Origin: Bacteroidaceae bacterium
GTDB taxonomy: Bacteria > Bacteroidota > Bacteroidia > Bacteroidales > Bacteroidaceae
Assembly: GCA_017557005.1 (NCBI GenBank)
Contig: JAFZFZ010000058.1
Span: 1-53,632, forward strand
Direction of reading: 5' to 3'
DNA length: 53,632 bases
Below, one piece after another: positions 1-7,672 of the stretch. Position numbers and translations under genes: made by a program. The notes beneath the pieces were generated by a model that was not told the DNA's origin, searched no databases, and was given only the letters and a program-made list of their open reading frames with translations. The number at the start of each line of letters is the position of its first letter. The first letter of the stretch is position 1.

Positions 1-1
1 C

Positions 2-271
<270 letters not shown>

Positions 272-301
272 TTTGTAAGCATACAGATAAATTTCGTATA
301 C

Positions 302-335
302 AAGTTCTCCGGAGAGTTTCCGGAGAACTTTTTTT
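302..335 (+). terminator. intrinsic terminator of gap
   Basis: Perfect 11-bp stem (302-312 with 320-330, arms AAGTTCTCCGG and CCGGAGAACTT), 7-base loop, then a T run to 335. It separates gap from miaA. Confidence 0.9.
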
Positions 336-395
336 GTTTCATCTTTTTGCCATGTCAAACCTTTTATGTAAGTTTGTCCTTATTTTACAAGAAGT

Positions 396-1319
396 ATGAA
401 ATCATATAACCTAGTCACTATACTCGGACCTACAGCATGCGGAAAAACGACTTTAGCCGTAGCATTGGCCGACAGACTATCGACTGCCGTCATCAGCGCC
501 GACAGCCGACAGGTATACCGCAGCATGGACCTGGGCACCGGTAAAGACTTGGGCGAATATGTATATGAAGGGCGTAACGTACCCTACCACCTAATCGACA
601 TTGTTGACGCAGGATACAAATACAACGTATTTGAATATCAACGCGACTTCCTCAACATATTCGAACATCTGCGCAGCGAAGGACAACTACCCGTCATGTG
701 CGGAGGTACAGGCATGTACCTAGAATCAGTACTGAGAGGCTACCGACTCGTAGAGGTGCCCGAAAACAAGCCGCTACGCGAATCCTTGGAGGGCAAGTCG
801 ATAGAGGAGCTCACCGCCATATTGCAAGGCTACAAGCAGCTACACAACACTACCGATGTAGATACATGCAAACGTGCCATTCGCGCCATTGAGATAGAGG
901 AATATTACCGCACAAGCGAAGCCAACGTGCGCGACTTTCCTCAGATAAGCAGTCTCACCATCGGACTCGACGTATCACGCGAACTGCGCCGCGAGCGCAT
1001 CACCCGCCGCCTGCACGAGCGCTTGCAACAGGGCATGGTCGACGAAGTGCGTGGCATACTCGCATCGGGCGTTGCACCCGAGGATCTGATTTATTACGGA
1101 CTGGAATATAAATACCTCACCATGTATATCATCGGTGAACTCACATACGACGAAATGGTAAGCCAATTGGAGATTGCCATACACCAGTTTGCCAAACGTC
1201 AAATGACCTACTTCCGCGGCATGGAACGCCGCGGGGTTCCCATCCATTGGATCGATGCCTCCCTATCTACCGAAGAGAAAGTTGAAAGCATCGTCCGCAT
1301 GTTGAACGCTGAAGATTAA
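396..1319 (+). CDS. miaA: tRNA dimethylallyltransferase
   Basis: MiaA transfers a dimethylallyl group to N6 of A37 in tRNAs that read codons starting with U. The protein has 307 residues, the usual length. Visible motifs are the P-loop GPTACGKT (residues 11-18), the DSRQVY motif (36-41), CGGTGMY in the middle, and the C-terminal AKRQMTYFR. The DLGTGKD stretch differs from the GTAKP form of E. coli MiaA and resembles the second MiaA paralogue that Bacteroidales often carry; that paralogue assignment is inference. The next gene starts five bases after the stop, so the two are probably co-transcribed. Confidence 0.92.
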   Translation: MKSYNLVTILGPTACGKTTLAVALADRLSTAVISADSRQVYRSMDLGTGKDLGEYVYEGRNVPYHLIDIVDAGYKYNVFEYQRDFLNIFEHLRSEGQLPVMCGGTGMYLESVLRGYRLVEVPENKPLRESLEGKSIEELTAILQGYKQLHNTTDVDTCKRAIRAIEIEEYYRTSEANVRDFPQISSLTIGLDVSRELRRERITRRLHERLQQGMVDEVRGILASGVAPEDLIYYGLEYKYLTMYIIGELTYDEMVSQLEIAIHQFAKRQMTYFRGMERRGVPIHWIDASLSTEEKVESIVRMLNAED

Positions 1320-1324
1320 AAGAC

Positions 1325-2269
1325 ATGAGCAATATACAAGAAACAAAAATCTCCAATCGTTGGGGAATAGTATACGTACCGATGGCCGGTGCACGCAAGA
1401 AGCACCGCCGCTGGCATCAGATCAAGGAATATCTTGAGATGAAAAAAGTACAATACGACTACATACAATCAGAGGACTACGGCGCCGTAGAACGACTAAC
1501 ACGCATGTATGTAGAAAACGGCTATAAAACCATCGTAATCGTTGGAGGCGACATGGCCATCAACGATGCACTCAATGGTATCATGACCTCATCTGTAGAG
1601 AGCCTGAACGACATATCCTTCGGCATCATAGCCAACGGTATCGGCAATGACTTTGCCGACTTTTGGGGATTGGGCGTGGACGATTACAAGAAGGCCATCG
1701 ACTGCATCATCAAAGGCACATGCCGCAAAATCGACGTAGGATACTGCGTATTCAGAGATGGCGAAGAAACCAAGAAACGTTACTTCCTGATGGCAGTAAA
1801 CATCGGCTTGGGCGCTGAGGCAATCGAGATATCAGACCAATGCAAGCACTATTGGGGCAAACGCAACCCGACCTATATTCTCAGTCTCTTCCGTCTGTTC
1901 TTGCGTCGTAAACTCTTCAAGATGCAACTGAAAGTAAACGAAGAGGTCCTCAACGAACGCCTGATGACAGTATGTGTAGGCAACTCACGCGGATACGGTC
2001 TGACCCCCAGCGCTGTCCCCTACAACGGCTGGCTCGATGTATCTGTAGTCTACCGCCCCGAGTTCAGACAGCTCATCCAAGGCCTTTGGATGCTGCTGCG
2101 AGGCCACATCCTCAACCACAAGCAGGTGAAGCCCTATCGCACCAAGAAGGTTACCGTATACGAAACCGAGGGTGCTTCAATATGCGTTGACGGAAGAACG
2201 CTCGACTATAAATGTCCAATCGAAATTTCGCTCATGCCCGAATACCTCAACTTCATCGTGCCCAACTAA
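1325..2269 (+). CDS. diacylglycerol/lipid kinase family protein
   Basis: A 314-residue protein of the DAGK catalytic (YegS/LCB5-like) family, ATP-dependent lipid kinases. The N-terminal Rossmann-like domain carries VGGDMAINDALNGI (residues 73-86) where the family has GGDGT-x-NE, followed by the NGIGNDFADF motif (104-113) typical of the ATP site. The substitution of GGDGT by GGDMA could mean an altered or weak kinase, or simply be the form usual in Bacteroidales. It starts five bases after miaA and ends at a strong hairpin. The lipid substrate cannot be told from sequence. Confidence 0.8.
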   Translation: MSNIQETKISNRWGIVYVPMAGARKKHRRWHQIKEYLEMKKVQYDYIQSEDYGAVERLTRMYVENGYKTIVIVGGDMAINDALNGIMTSSVESLNDISFGIIANGIGNDFADFWGLGVDDYKKAIDCIIKGTCRKIDVGYCVFRDGEETKKRYFLMAVNIGLGAEAIEISDQCKHYWGKRNPTYILSLFRLFLRRKLFKMQLKVNEEVLNERLMTVCVGNSRGYGLTPSAVPYNGWLDVSVVYRPEFRQLIQGLWMLLRGHILNHKQVKPYRTKKVTVYETEGASICVDGRTLDYKCPIEISLMPEYLNFIVPN

Positions 2270-2295
2270 GCAGATTCGCTTAAAAACATAAAAAG

Positions 2296-2325
2296 AGCCG
2301 CCCCGAAGCATGCTTCAGGGCGGCT
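2296..2325. terminator. bidirectional terminator between convergent genes
   Basis: A 15-bp stem with one mismatch (arms AGCCGCCCCGAAGCA at 2296-2310 and TGCTTCAGGGCGGCT at 2311-2325). An A-rich flank lies on the left and a T-rich flank on the right, so it can stop both the plus-strand kinase gene and the minus-strand GH43-like gene. Confidence 0.8.
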
Positions 2326-2347
2326 TTCTATTTCGTTATCGGGGATA

Positions 2348-3370
2348 TTACTTCACGATACCGATGGTCTTCAAAGTCTGGTCCTTGCTGGGCCACTTAG
2401 CGATAAGACGCTTAGCCTCGCTCATAGTAACGGGGATAGTAGTTCCGTGACGCGGAGTGAAGATATCGGTGTTATCAGAGTTACATACGAATGTAAAGTT
2501 GGTGAGGTCGGTGCTCTTGCAATACTCGTAGTGACCGTTCATGTAGCAGTCGTACATAAGGATCCACTCGTCAGAGTCGATGAGCTTAAATACTGCTGAA
2601 CCCTCAACAGCCTTGCGACTCTGCTGGAGGTAGCGATACTCGGGAGTCCACTCACCACGCAATGTCTTGGCAGTAGCCTTCATGATACCGTTGCCCTGAC
2701 CCTCGGTCTTGAAGAACATGTGATACATGCTGTCAGCATATACGATATCGGCATCGATGGTGTTGGCATTGTGGTCGTAGAGCACCTCAGGCATGCTGAT
2801 CTCTGTGAAGTCCTCATTTGCATAAGAGCAGTAAGTGATGTAGTGCTGACCAATCTCACCGATAGCATAGTAAAGCATATACTTGCCAGCCTCGGGGTCG
2901 TAGATAGTCTGGGGAGCCCATACCTGTGTGAGGCTGTCGCGATCGAAACGCTCAGGCCATGTGGTGGGGAAGTCGATAGCTGAGTGAGTCCAGTCAATCA
3001 AGTTGTTTGAACGGAGCAATACGAGACCGTCATTTGAAGCCCAACCTTGTGATGAACGCATATCAGTCACTACCATATAGAAGTTGCCGTCTTCGCCGCG
3101 GAGGATATGGGGGTCGCGCACAGCCTGCTTGTTAGCAATGGTGTCAGAGCTGATGATGGGGTTACCATCGTTGAGGGGAGTGTAGTTGTAACCATCAGCA
3201 CTGAGGGCAAAGCAGATCTGCTCCTGCCAAGGTGCGTTACCATTAAAGTAAGCAAACAAGTAGCCTACGTAGGGTTCTTCACCATTGTTCTTTCCGGTGC
3301 ATCCGCCCATGATGTTTGCGGCTGCCAGCATAGCCACGAGGCTAAGGATTGTCATCAATTTGTTTTTCAT
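2348..3370 (-). CDS. GH43-like five-bladed beta-propeller lipoprotein
   Basis: A 340-residue exported protein. It has a signal peptide with lipobox ending at Cys24 (IMGGC), so it is probably an outer-membrane lipoprotein. The body looks like a GH43/GH117-type propeller acting on arabinose- or xylose-containing glycans. A candidate catalytic base Asp lies in AVRDPHIL (D86), a modulator Asp in NTIDADIVYAD (206 or 208), and a candidate acid Glu in AVEGSAVF (E257). Its start GYLFAYFNG echoes GYLFSYVNG at the N-terminus of the GH51 fusion protein at 16.4-19.0 kb. It lies 29 bases downstream of the Crp-type regulator gene on the same strand. Substrate unknown. Confidence 0.75.
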   Translation of the reverse strand: MKNKLMTILSLVAMLAAANIMGGCTGKNNGEEPYVGYLFAYFNGNAPWQEQICFALSADGYNYTPLNDGNPIISSDTIANKQAVRDPHILRGEDGNFYMVVTDMRSSQGWASNDGLVLLRSNNLIDWTHSAIDFPTTWPERFDRDSLTQVWAPQTIYDPEAGKYMLYYAIGEIGQHYITYCSYANEDFTEISMPEVLYDHNANTIDADIVYADSMYHMFFKTEGQGNGIMKATAKTLRGEWTPEYRYLQQSRKAVEGSAVFKLIDSDEWILMYDCYMNGHYEYCKSTDLTNFTFVCNSDNTDIFTPRHGTTIPVTMSEAKRLIAKWPSKDQTLKTIGIVK

Positions 3371-3399
3371 AAGTTGTTTATAAAAAGTGAATATGCTTA

Positions 3400-4101
3400 T
3401 CAGCCTATGCGACTGATTTTTTTCAGTTCTTCTTCGTTTATAATCTTAATCTTGCGACCATCAATCGCAATCAGTTTCTCAGAGGCGAAGATTGACAACG
3501 TACGAATTGCGTTCGAGGTTGTCATATTCGACAGGTTAGCCAGGTCTTCACGTGAGAGGAAGATACTGATGGTGGCACCATCCTCTTCCAGTCCGTAGGT
3601 CTCCTTCAAGAAGAGCAACGACTCGGCCAGGCGACCACGAATATGCTTCTGCGTGAGGTTCACAGTGCGCTCATCTGAGATACCAAGGTCGATGGCCAAA
3701 TGCTTGATAAAGAACATTGCCAACTGGTTGTTATCCTGAACCAAGCTCACGATGAGACTCATCGGAATGGTACAGATGACCGAATTTTCAAAAGCCGCAG
3801 CAGCAGTCACAAAACTGCCCCCTGCAAAGTAGGCGCGGTAGCCAAAATATTCTACGGGTTTGATAACACGCATAATCTGGCTGCGACCTCCCACTCCATC
3901 GCGGTATATCTTCACCTTACCTTCGAGCAAGCACAGCAAGTGGCTGGGTGTCTCGCCCTCGGAATAGATGACCTGATTTTTCTTATAACGGCGTGCTTCG
4001 AGATGTTGTCCCACCAACTCTCGTTGTTCGTCAGTGAGCAATTGCCACATATCATCAATGGCAGCAATCATCTCTTCCTGCTTAATTTCTCTCTTCGCCA
4101 T
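3400..4101 (-). CDS. Crp/Fnr family transcriptional regulator
   Basis: A 233-residue regulator. An N-terminal cyclic-nucleotide-binding-like beta-roll (about 20-140, with VIYSEGETPSHLLCLLEGKV) is joined by a long helix to a C-terminal winged HTH (SREDLANLSNMTTSNAIRTL, about 185-205). The Cys cluster of oxygen-sensing Fnr is absent, so it is more likely a small-ligand or redox regulator of the Bacteroidetes Crp group. The adjoining GH43-like gene on the same strand may be its target, but that is inference from proximity only. Confidence 0.88.
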   Translation of the reverse strand: MAKREIKQEEMIAAIDDMWQLLTDEQRELVGQHLEARRYKKNQVIYSEGETPSHLLCLLEGKVKIYRDGVGGRSQIMRVIKPVEYFGYRAYFAGGSFVTAAAAFENSVICTIPMSLIVSLVQDNNQLAMFFIKHLAIDLGISDERTVNLTQKHIRGRLAESLLFLKETYGLEEDGATISIFLSREDLANLSNMTTSNAIRTLSIFASEKLIAIDGRKIKIINEEELKKISRIG

Positions 4102-4212
4102 GTCAATCTTTTTTAGTCAAGAGCAATGATTCAGACTTGAGGGTTATCCGGCCTCTTAGCGCCTGACCTTACACTTAACTTCCCTTTTTACCTAATTACC
4201 TATTATTTTAAT

Positions 4213-4281
4213 TAAAAGTTAAAAATTAAGACTTTGCACGAATGACTTTCGCTGATCGTCTGCCTTAATTTTTAACTTTTA
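4213..4281. repeat. 18-bp perfect inverted repeat downstream of serS
   Basis: Arms TAAAAGTTAAAAATTAAG (4213-4230) and its exact reverse complement (4264-4281) enclose a 33-base spacer. It lies just after the serS stop and may act as a transcript-end hairpin or belong to the AT-rich intergenic repeats seen elsewhere in the window. Confidence 0.7.
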
Positions 4282-4285
4282 TCTT

Positions 4286-5563
4286 TTAATCTATGATATC
4301 AAAACCGCAGTAGGGCACGAGCACCTTGGGGATACGGATGCCTTCGGGGGTCTGATTGTTTTCAAGGATTGCCGCAAGTATACGGGGCAATGCCAATGCT
4401 GAGCCGTTGAGTGTATGGCAGAGCTCAGTCTTCTTATCCTCGGCACGACGATAGCGACACTTCAAGCGGTTAGCCTGGTAAGCGTCGAAGTTTGATACCG
4501 AAGACACCTCGAGCCAACGCTCCTGAGCAGCTGAGTACACCTCAAAGTCAAAGCAGAGCGCAGCGGTGAAGCTCATATCGCCACCACAAAGGCGCAAGAT
4601 ACGATAGGGAAGCTCCAACTTCTTAACGAGGCTCTCTACGTGCTCGAGCATCTCCTTATGCGACTCCTTAGAGTGCTCGGGAGTATCGATACGTACAATC
4701 TCAATCTTTGAGAACTCATGCAAGCGGTTCAATCCGCGCACCTCCTTACCATACGAACCAGCCTCGCGACGGAAGCACTGTGTATATGCAGTATTCTTGA
4801 TGGGGAGATCCTTCTCTTCGATGATTACATCACGATAGATGTTGGTCACGGGAACCTCTGCTGTGGGGATGAGATAGAGGTCATCGGCTGTGCAGTGATA
4901 CATCTGACCCTCCTTATCGGGGAGCTGACCTGTACCATAACCTGAAGCCTGGTTAACCACTGTAGGCGGCATGATCTCCTCATAGCCTGCATTGCGGGCC
5001 TCATCGAGGAAGAAGTTGATAAGAGCACGCTGCAAGCGAGCACCCTTACCGCGATATACGGGGAAGCCAGCACCGCTGATCTTCACACCCAAGTCAAAGT
5101 CGATAAGGTTGTACTTCTTAGCCAACTCCCAGTGAGGAAGAGGGTTGGGACCAAGATCGGGCACTTCATTGCCAGTCTTCTCCACCACGTTGTCCTCAGC
5201 GTGAACGCCTTCGGGCACCTCATCGTAAGGGATATTGGGGATGGTATAGAGCAAGTTCTGAGTATCCTCAGCAGCCTGCTTCATCTCCTCTTCAAGTGTT
5301 GCATTGGTAGTCTTCAGCGCAGCTACCTCAGCCTTTACAGCCTCGGCCTCCTCGCGCTTACCCTCCTTCATGAGAGCGCCGATGCGTGCAGCCAACTGCT
5401 TGGCCTCAGCAAGGTTCTTGTCGAGGGCAGTCTGTGCAGCGCGACGCTTCTTGTCGAGCTCGATTACCTGATTTATAGTCTCTACGGCATTGCCGAAATG
5501 TTTCTTCTCAAGGCCTTTGATTACTCGTTCGGTCTGTTCGGTGATGAGTTTAATCGTAAGCAT
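4286..5563 (-). CDS. serS: seryl-tRNA synthetase
   Basis: SerS charges tRNA-Ser (and tRNA-Sec where present) with serine. The 425-residue protein has the typical layout. An N-terminal long antiparallel coiled coil (about 25-110) binds the tRNA variable arm. A class II catalytic core follows, with TAEVPVTNIYRD, motif 2 (CFRREAGSYGKEVRG) and motif 3 (LNGSALALPRILAAILEN). Length is normal. It appears monocistronic: a promoter-like element lies upstream at 5600-5631 and the rpmA terminator separates it from the ribosomal protein genes. Confidence 0.97.
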   Translation of the reverse strand: MLTIKLITEQTERVIKGLEKKHFGNAVETINQVIELDKKRRAAQTALDKNLAEAKQLAARIGALMKEGKREEAEAVKAEVAALKTTNATLEEEMKQAAEDTQNLLYTIPNIPYDEVPEGVHAEDNVVEKTGNEVPDLGPNPLPHWELAKKYNLIDFDLGVKISGAGFPVYRGKGARLQRALINFFLDEARNAGYEEIMPPTVVNQASGYGTGQLPDKEGQMYHCTADDLYLIPTAEVPVTNIYRDVIIEEKDLPIKNTAYTQCFRREAGSYGKEVRGLNRLHEFSKIEIVRIDTPEHSKESHKEMLEHVESLVKKLELPYRILRLCGGDMSFTAALCFDFEVYSAAQERWLEVSSVSNFDAYQANRLKCRYRRAEDKKTELCHTLNGSALALPRILAAILENNQTPEGIRIPKVLVPYCGFDIID

Positions 5564-5599
5564 TTTGTATGAATTATTTTATGATTGCGTTATTTCATG

Positions 5600-5631
5600 C
5601 AAAGATAGCAAATTGCTATCAAATAGCCAAT
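5600..5631 (-). promoter_or_regulatory. probable serS promoter with overlapping dyad
   Basis: On the minus strand a -7 box TATCTTTG (5600-5607) lies 20 bases after ATTG (5628-5631), close to the Bacteroidetes consensus. A dyad GATAGCA-N3-TGCTATC (5604-5620) overlaps the -7 box and spacer and could be an operator. Confidence 0.5.
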
Positions 5632-5638
5632 AAACACG

Positions 5639-5675
5639 CAAAAAAAGAGGTCTAATCTAGTGATTAAACCTCTTT
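5639..5675 (-). terminator. intrinsic terminator of rplU-rpmA
   Basis: On the minus strand a 14-bp stem (AAAGAGGTTTAATC with GATTAGACCTCTTT, one G-U pair), a 4-base loop, and a T run. It lies about 20 bases after the rpmA stop. Confidence 0.85.
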
Positions 5676-5696
5676 CTTATGCTTGAGTAGCAAATA

Positions 5697-5960
5697 TTAT
5701 GCTTCAGCAGCGGGGATCACAGAAACGTAGCTCTTATCGTTACGTCCTCTCTTGAACTGTACGGTACCGTCAACCAATGCGTAGAGAGTGTGGTCTGAAC
5801 CCATACCCATGTTCTCACCGGGATGATGAACTGTACCTCTCTGACGTACGATGATGTTACCTGCCTTACAAACCTGACCACCGAAGATCTTTACACCGAG
5901 TCGCTTACTTGCTGATTCACGACCGTTCTTAGAACTACCTACACCTTTTTTATGTGCCAT
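5697..5960 (-). CDS. rpmA: 50S ribosomal protein L27
   Basis: L27 sits next to the peptidyl transferase centre of the large subunit. The 87-residue protein begins [16 protein letters not shown], carries [10 protein letters not shown], and contains the diagnostic [20 protein letters not shown]. The start directly exposes the short basic N-terminal tail, with no cleavable Firmicutes-type extension. It lies 20 bases downstream of rplU in the conserved rplU-rpmA operon. Confidence 0.97.
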   Translation of the reverse strand: MAHKKGVGSSKNGRESASKRLGVKIFGGQVCKAGNIIVRQRGTVHHPGENMGMGSDHTLYALVDGTVQFKRGRNDKSYVSVIPAAEA

Positions 5961-5980
5961 GATTCAAAATGTTTTAAGGG

Positions 5981-6298
5981 TTAAGCAATAACTTCTTTAA
6001 TAACAATCTCAGAGAACTGCTGACGGTGACCGTTCAACTTGCGGTAACCTTTTCTTCTCTTCTTGTGGAATACGAGAACCTTCTCGCCCTTTACGAGCTC
6101 GCTCTTTACCTCAGCTACAACCTTAGCACCCTCTACAGTGGGAGCACCTACGGTGATAGCACCATCTTTCTCTACCAAAAGAACCTTCTCGAATTCAACC
6201 GTTGCACCATTCTCAACGTTTTGAATGTGGTGAACAAACAACTTCTTGCCAGCCTCGGCCTTGAACTGCTGTCCGTTAATTTCTACAATTGCGTACAT
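5981..6298 (-). CDS. rplU: 50S ribosomal protein L21
   Basis: L21 is a large-subunit protein that binds 23S rRNA. I start it at the ATG giving [19 protein letters not shown], which yields about 105 residues, the family length. A frame extension 14 codons upstream lies inside the 5' leader and is rejected. The C-terminal basic motif [15 protein letters not shown] is typical. It is first gene of the rplU-rpmA operon and follows a well-formed promoter and a ~80-base leader. Confidence 0.97.
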   Translation of the reverse strand: MYAIVEINGQQFKAEAGKKLFVHHIQNVENGATVEFEKVLLVEKDGAITVGAPTVEGAKVVAEVKSELVKGEKVLVFHKKRRKGYRKLNGHRQQFSEIVIKEVIA

Positions 6299-6377
6299 TA
6301 AATATAAAACTTTAAAAGTTTTCCGGGAGGTGTGTTGCAACCGAGCAACCGCTTCTTCGAACCCCTTGCGGACTAAT
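6299..6377 (-). promoter_or_regulatory. 5' leader of rplU-rpmA with hairpin potential
   Basis: From the inferred start site (~6377) to the rplU ATG, the ~80-base leader can form CCGC...GCGG and GGTTGC-type stems plus an AAAACTTT/AAAGTTTT pair close to the start codon. Ribosomal protein operons are often autoregulated by such leaders; whether this one is, is unknown. Confidence 0.4.
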
Positions 6378-6383
6378 CGGGCG

Positions 6384-6414
6384 CAAAATTACTGCTTTTC
6401 TTTGAATTGACAAA
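6384..6414 (-). promoter_or_regulatory. promoter of rplU-rpmA (TTTG-N19-TAnnTTTG)
   Basis: On the minus strand TTTG (6411-6414), exactly 19 bases, then TAATTTTG (6384-6391): a perfect match to the Bacteroidetes primary sigma factor consensus. Confidence 0.8.
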
Positions 6415-6468
6415 ATCTTTTAATCTTTTTATTCCCTGCCGAAAGAAAATTCCTATCATCCTCTCCAC

Positions 6469-6578
6469 TATCCACGCAGTACTTCTTTGTCGGTACTGCA
6501 ATACTGACAGCTAAGTACTGCAGTACCGGTATGTAAGTACTCGAGTACTTTGCCTTAAGTACTGACCCAAACATTGAG
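6469..6578. repeat. array of GTACT palindromes with exact 22-bp period
   Basis: Five units of 22 bp (starting 6469, 6491, 6513, 6535, 6557) built around an imperfect AAGTACTGCAGTACTT palindrome. The left half-site GTACT falls at 6493, 6515, 6537 and 6559. The other half-site (GTACT, ATACT, GTACC, GTACT) falls at 6479, 6501, 6523 and 6545. The unit at 6535-6550 is a perfect 16-bp palindrome. The array lies 22 bases after the stop of the outer-membrane protein gene and upstream of the rplU promoter. Function unknown. Confidence 0.85.
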
Positions 6579-6600
6579 ATTCGCTGACTATTTAGCCCAT

Positions 6601-7230
6601 TCAAAATACATACGAGCAAGAAATGCTCAGCGAACGATTGCGTACATCTTGCCCTTTGAAGATATTCTTCATACCCCAATCGTAACCAACCGAAAGTTGC
6701 CAGTGATCATACAATTCAGCACCGACACGGAAGCCGAGGCCCCAGTCGAAACGTTCTTGCGCTTTGTCAGCAAAGACATTGCTTGATGCGATAGTTTTAG
6801 TAGTCACTTCACCCAAAGTCGCAGTCATAGTCTCCTTGCCAAAGAGGCCAATATTAACGTAAGGTCCTGCCGATGCAAACAACTTCAAGTTATCACTACA
6901 ACGAAACTTATAACCCACATGTACAGGAATATTCAAATAATAGGGAGTCGCTTCCCATTTCATTGAAGTTTCAGTGATATTGTCGTAATACCCTATACCC
7001 TTCCAGCCATGCGATGATAACAATGCGCCAAAATCCATAAACCATCCTTTTGTAGTATGGGACAATCCCAACTCGGCTTTAACACCGACATTAAAGCCAG
7101 TCTGCCCCATATAATAAGGTCCACTAGGAGCGTTTACATTAACTCCGGCCGTTGCCCCTACTCTCCATTCTTGTGCCATACTTGGGATAGCCATCACTCC
7201 AAGCAGAACTACGATAATCAACTTTTTCAT
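6601..7230 (-). CDS. outer membrane beta-barrel protein (porin family)
   Basis: A 209-residue protein beginning MKKLIIVVLLGVMAIPSMAQEW, a clear signal peptide cleaved after Ala-Gln. An upstream 22-codon extension without signal-like character is rejected. The mature part alternates hydrophobic and polar residues as in 8- to 10-stranded outer-membrane barrels. It has the GVKAELGL and GYKF strands seen in the Bacteroidetes OmpA-like/porT-type barrel family and ends in a terminal aromatic (SISCSYVF), typical of BAM-assembled proteins. No enzymatic motif is present. It appears to be a single-gene unit followed by the GTACT palindrome array. Confidence 0.8.
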   Translation of the reverse strand: MKKLIIVVLLGVMAIPSMAQEWRVGATAGVNVNAPSGPYYMGQTGFNVGVKAELGLSHTTKGWFMDFGALLSSHGWKGIGYYDNITETSMKWEATPYYLNIPVHVGYKFRCSDNLKLFASAGPYVNIGLFGKETMTATLGEVTTKTIASSNVFADKAQERFDWGLGFRVGAELYDHWQLSVGYDWGMKNIFKGQDVRNRSLSISCSYVF

Positions 7231-7446
7231 CTTCGTGTAATTTTTATAAGTTAAACAAATCGATGTCAAAGTTCTGCTTTTTCTTAATATAAACAATTTG
7301 TATTTGCTTAATAAATCTTAATATTAACATTATTTACGCAACCCATCCCATATGGGCATGATTGTTTAACAAACGATTACATAAAGAAATGGAAATTCAG
7401 ACTTGAGATTCAAGATTATGAATGATTTGTACTGAATTCACGTTAT

Positions 7447-7672
7447 TTAATTATAGTATCGTACTGGCTTATAACTCCCATCAATCAATTCATACTTTAT
7501 CCTGTATACATCATCTATAAATAGTGAATCGTTGCGTTCCACGAGGTCTATTAAGCGATGGTCCTCCTCGCCACATTCGATAAAATAGATACGATAAGTA
7601 TTGTCGTGCTCGGGCACCACCTTCATCACTTCGTCAATCTCGTTGGGCCCATCCTGATAGCGATTATTTTCA
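7447..7672 (-). pseudogene. possible frameshifted C-terminal tail of the C10 peptidase
   Basis: After the C10 peptidase stop, the +1 frame stays open for about 75 codons with protein-like composition (DEVMKVVPEHDNTYRIYFIE..., ending KPVRYYN). Removing one A from the A5 run just before the peptidase stop (7672-7677) would join the two frames into a ~583-residue protein. Alternatively it is a small separate gene starting at the internal ATG at 7626 (59 codons). I cannot tell whether this is a real frameshift, a sequencing error in the A run, or chance. No function is recognised for this segment. Confidence 0.4.

Noticed and set aside
6389..6679. 96-codon minus-strand frame across the GTACT array
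   Set aside because: It overlaps the promoter and the repeat array and encodes no recognisable protein.
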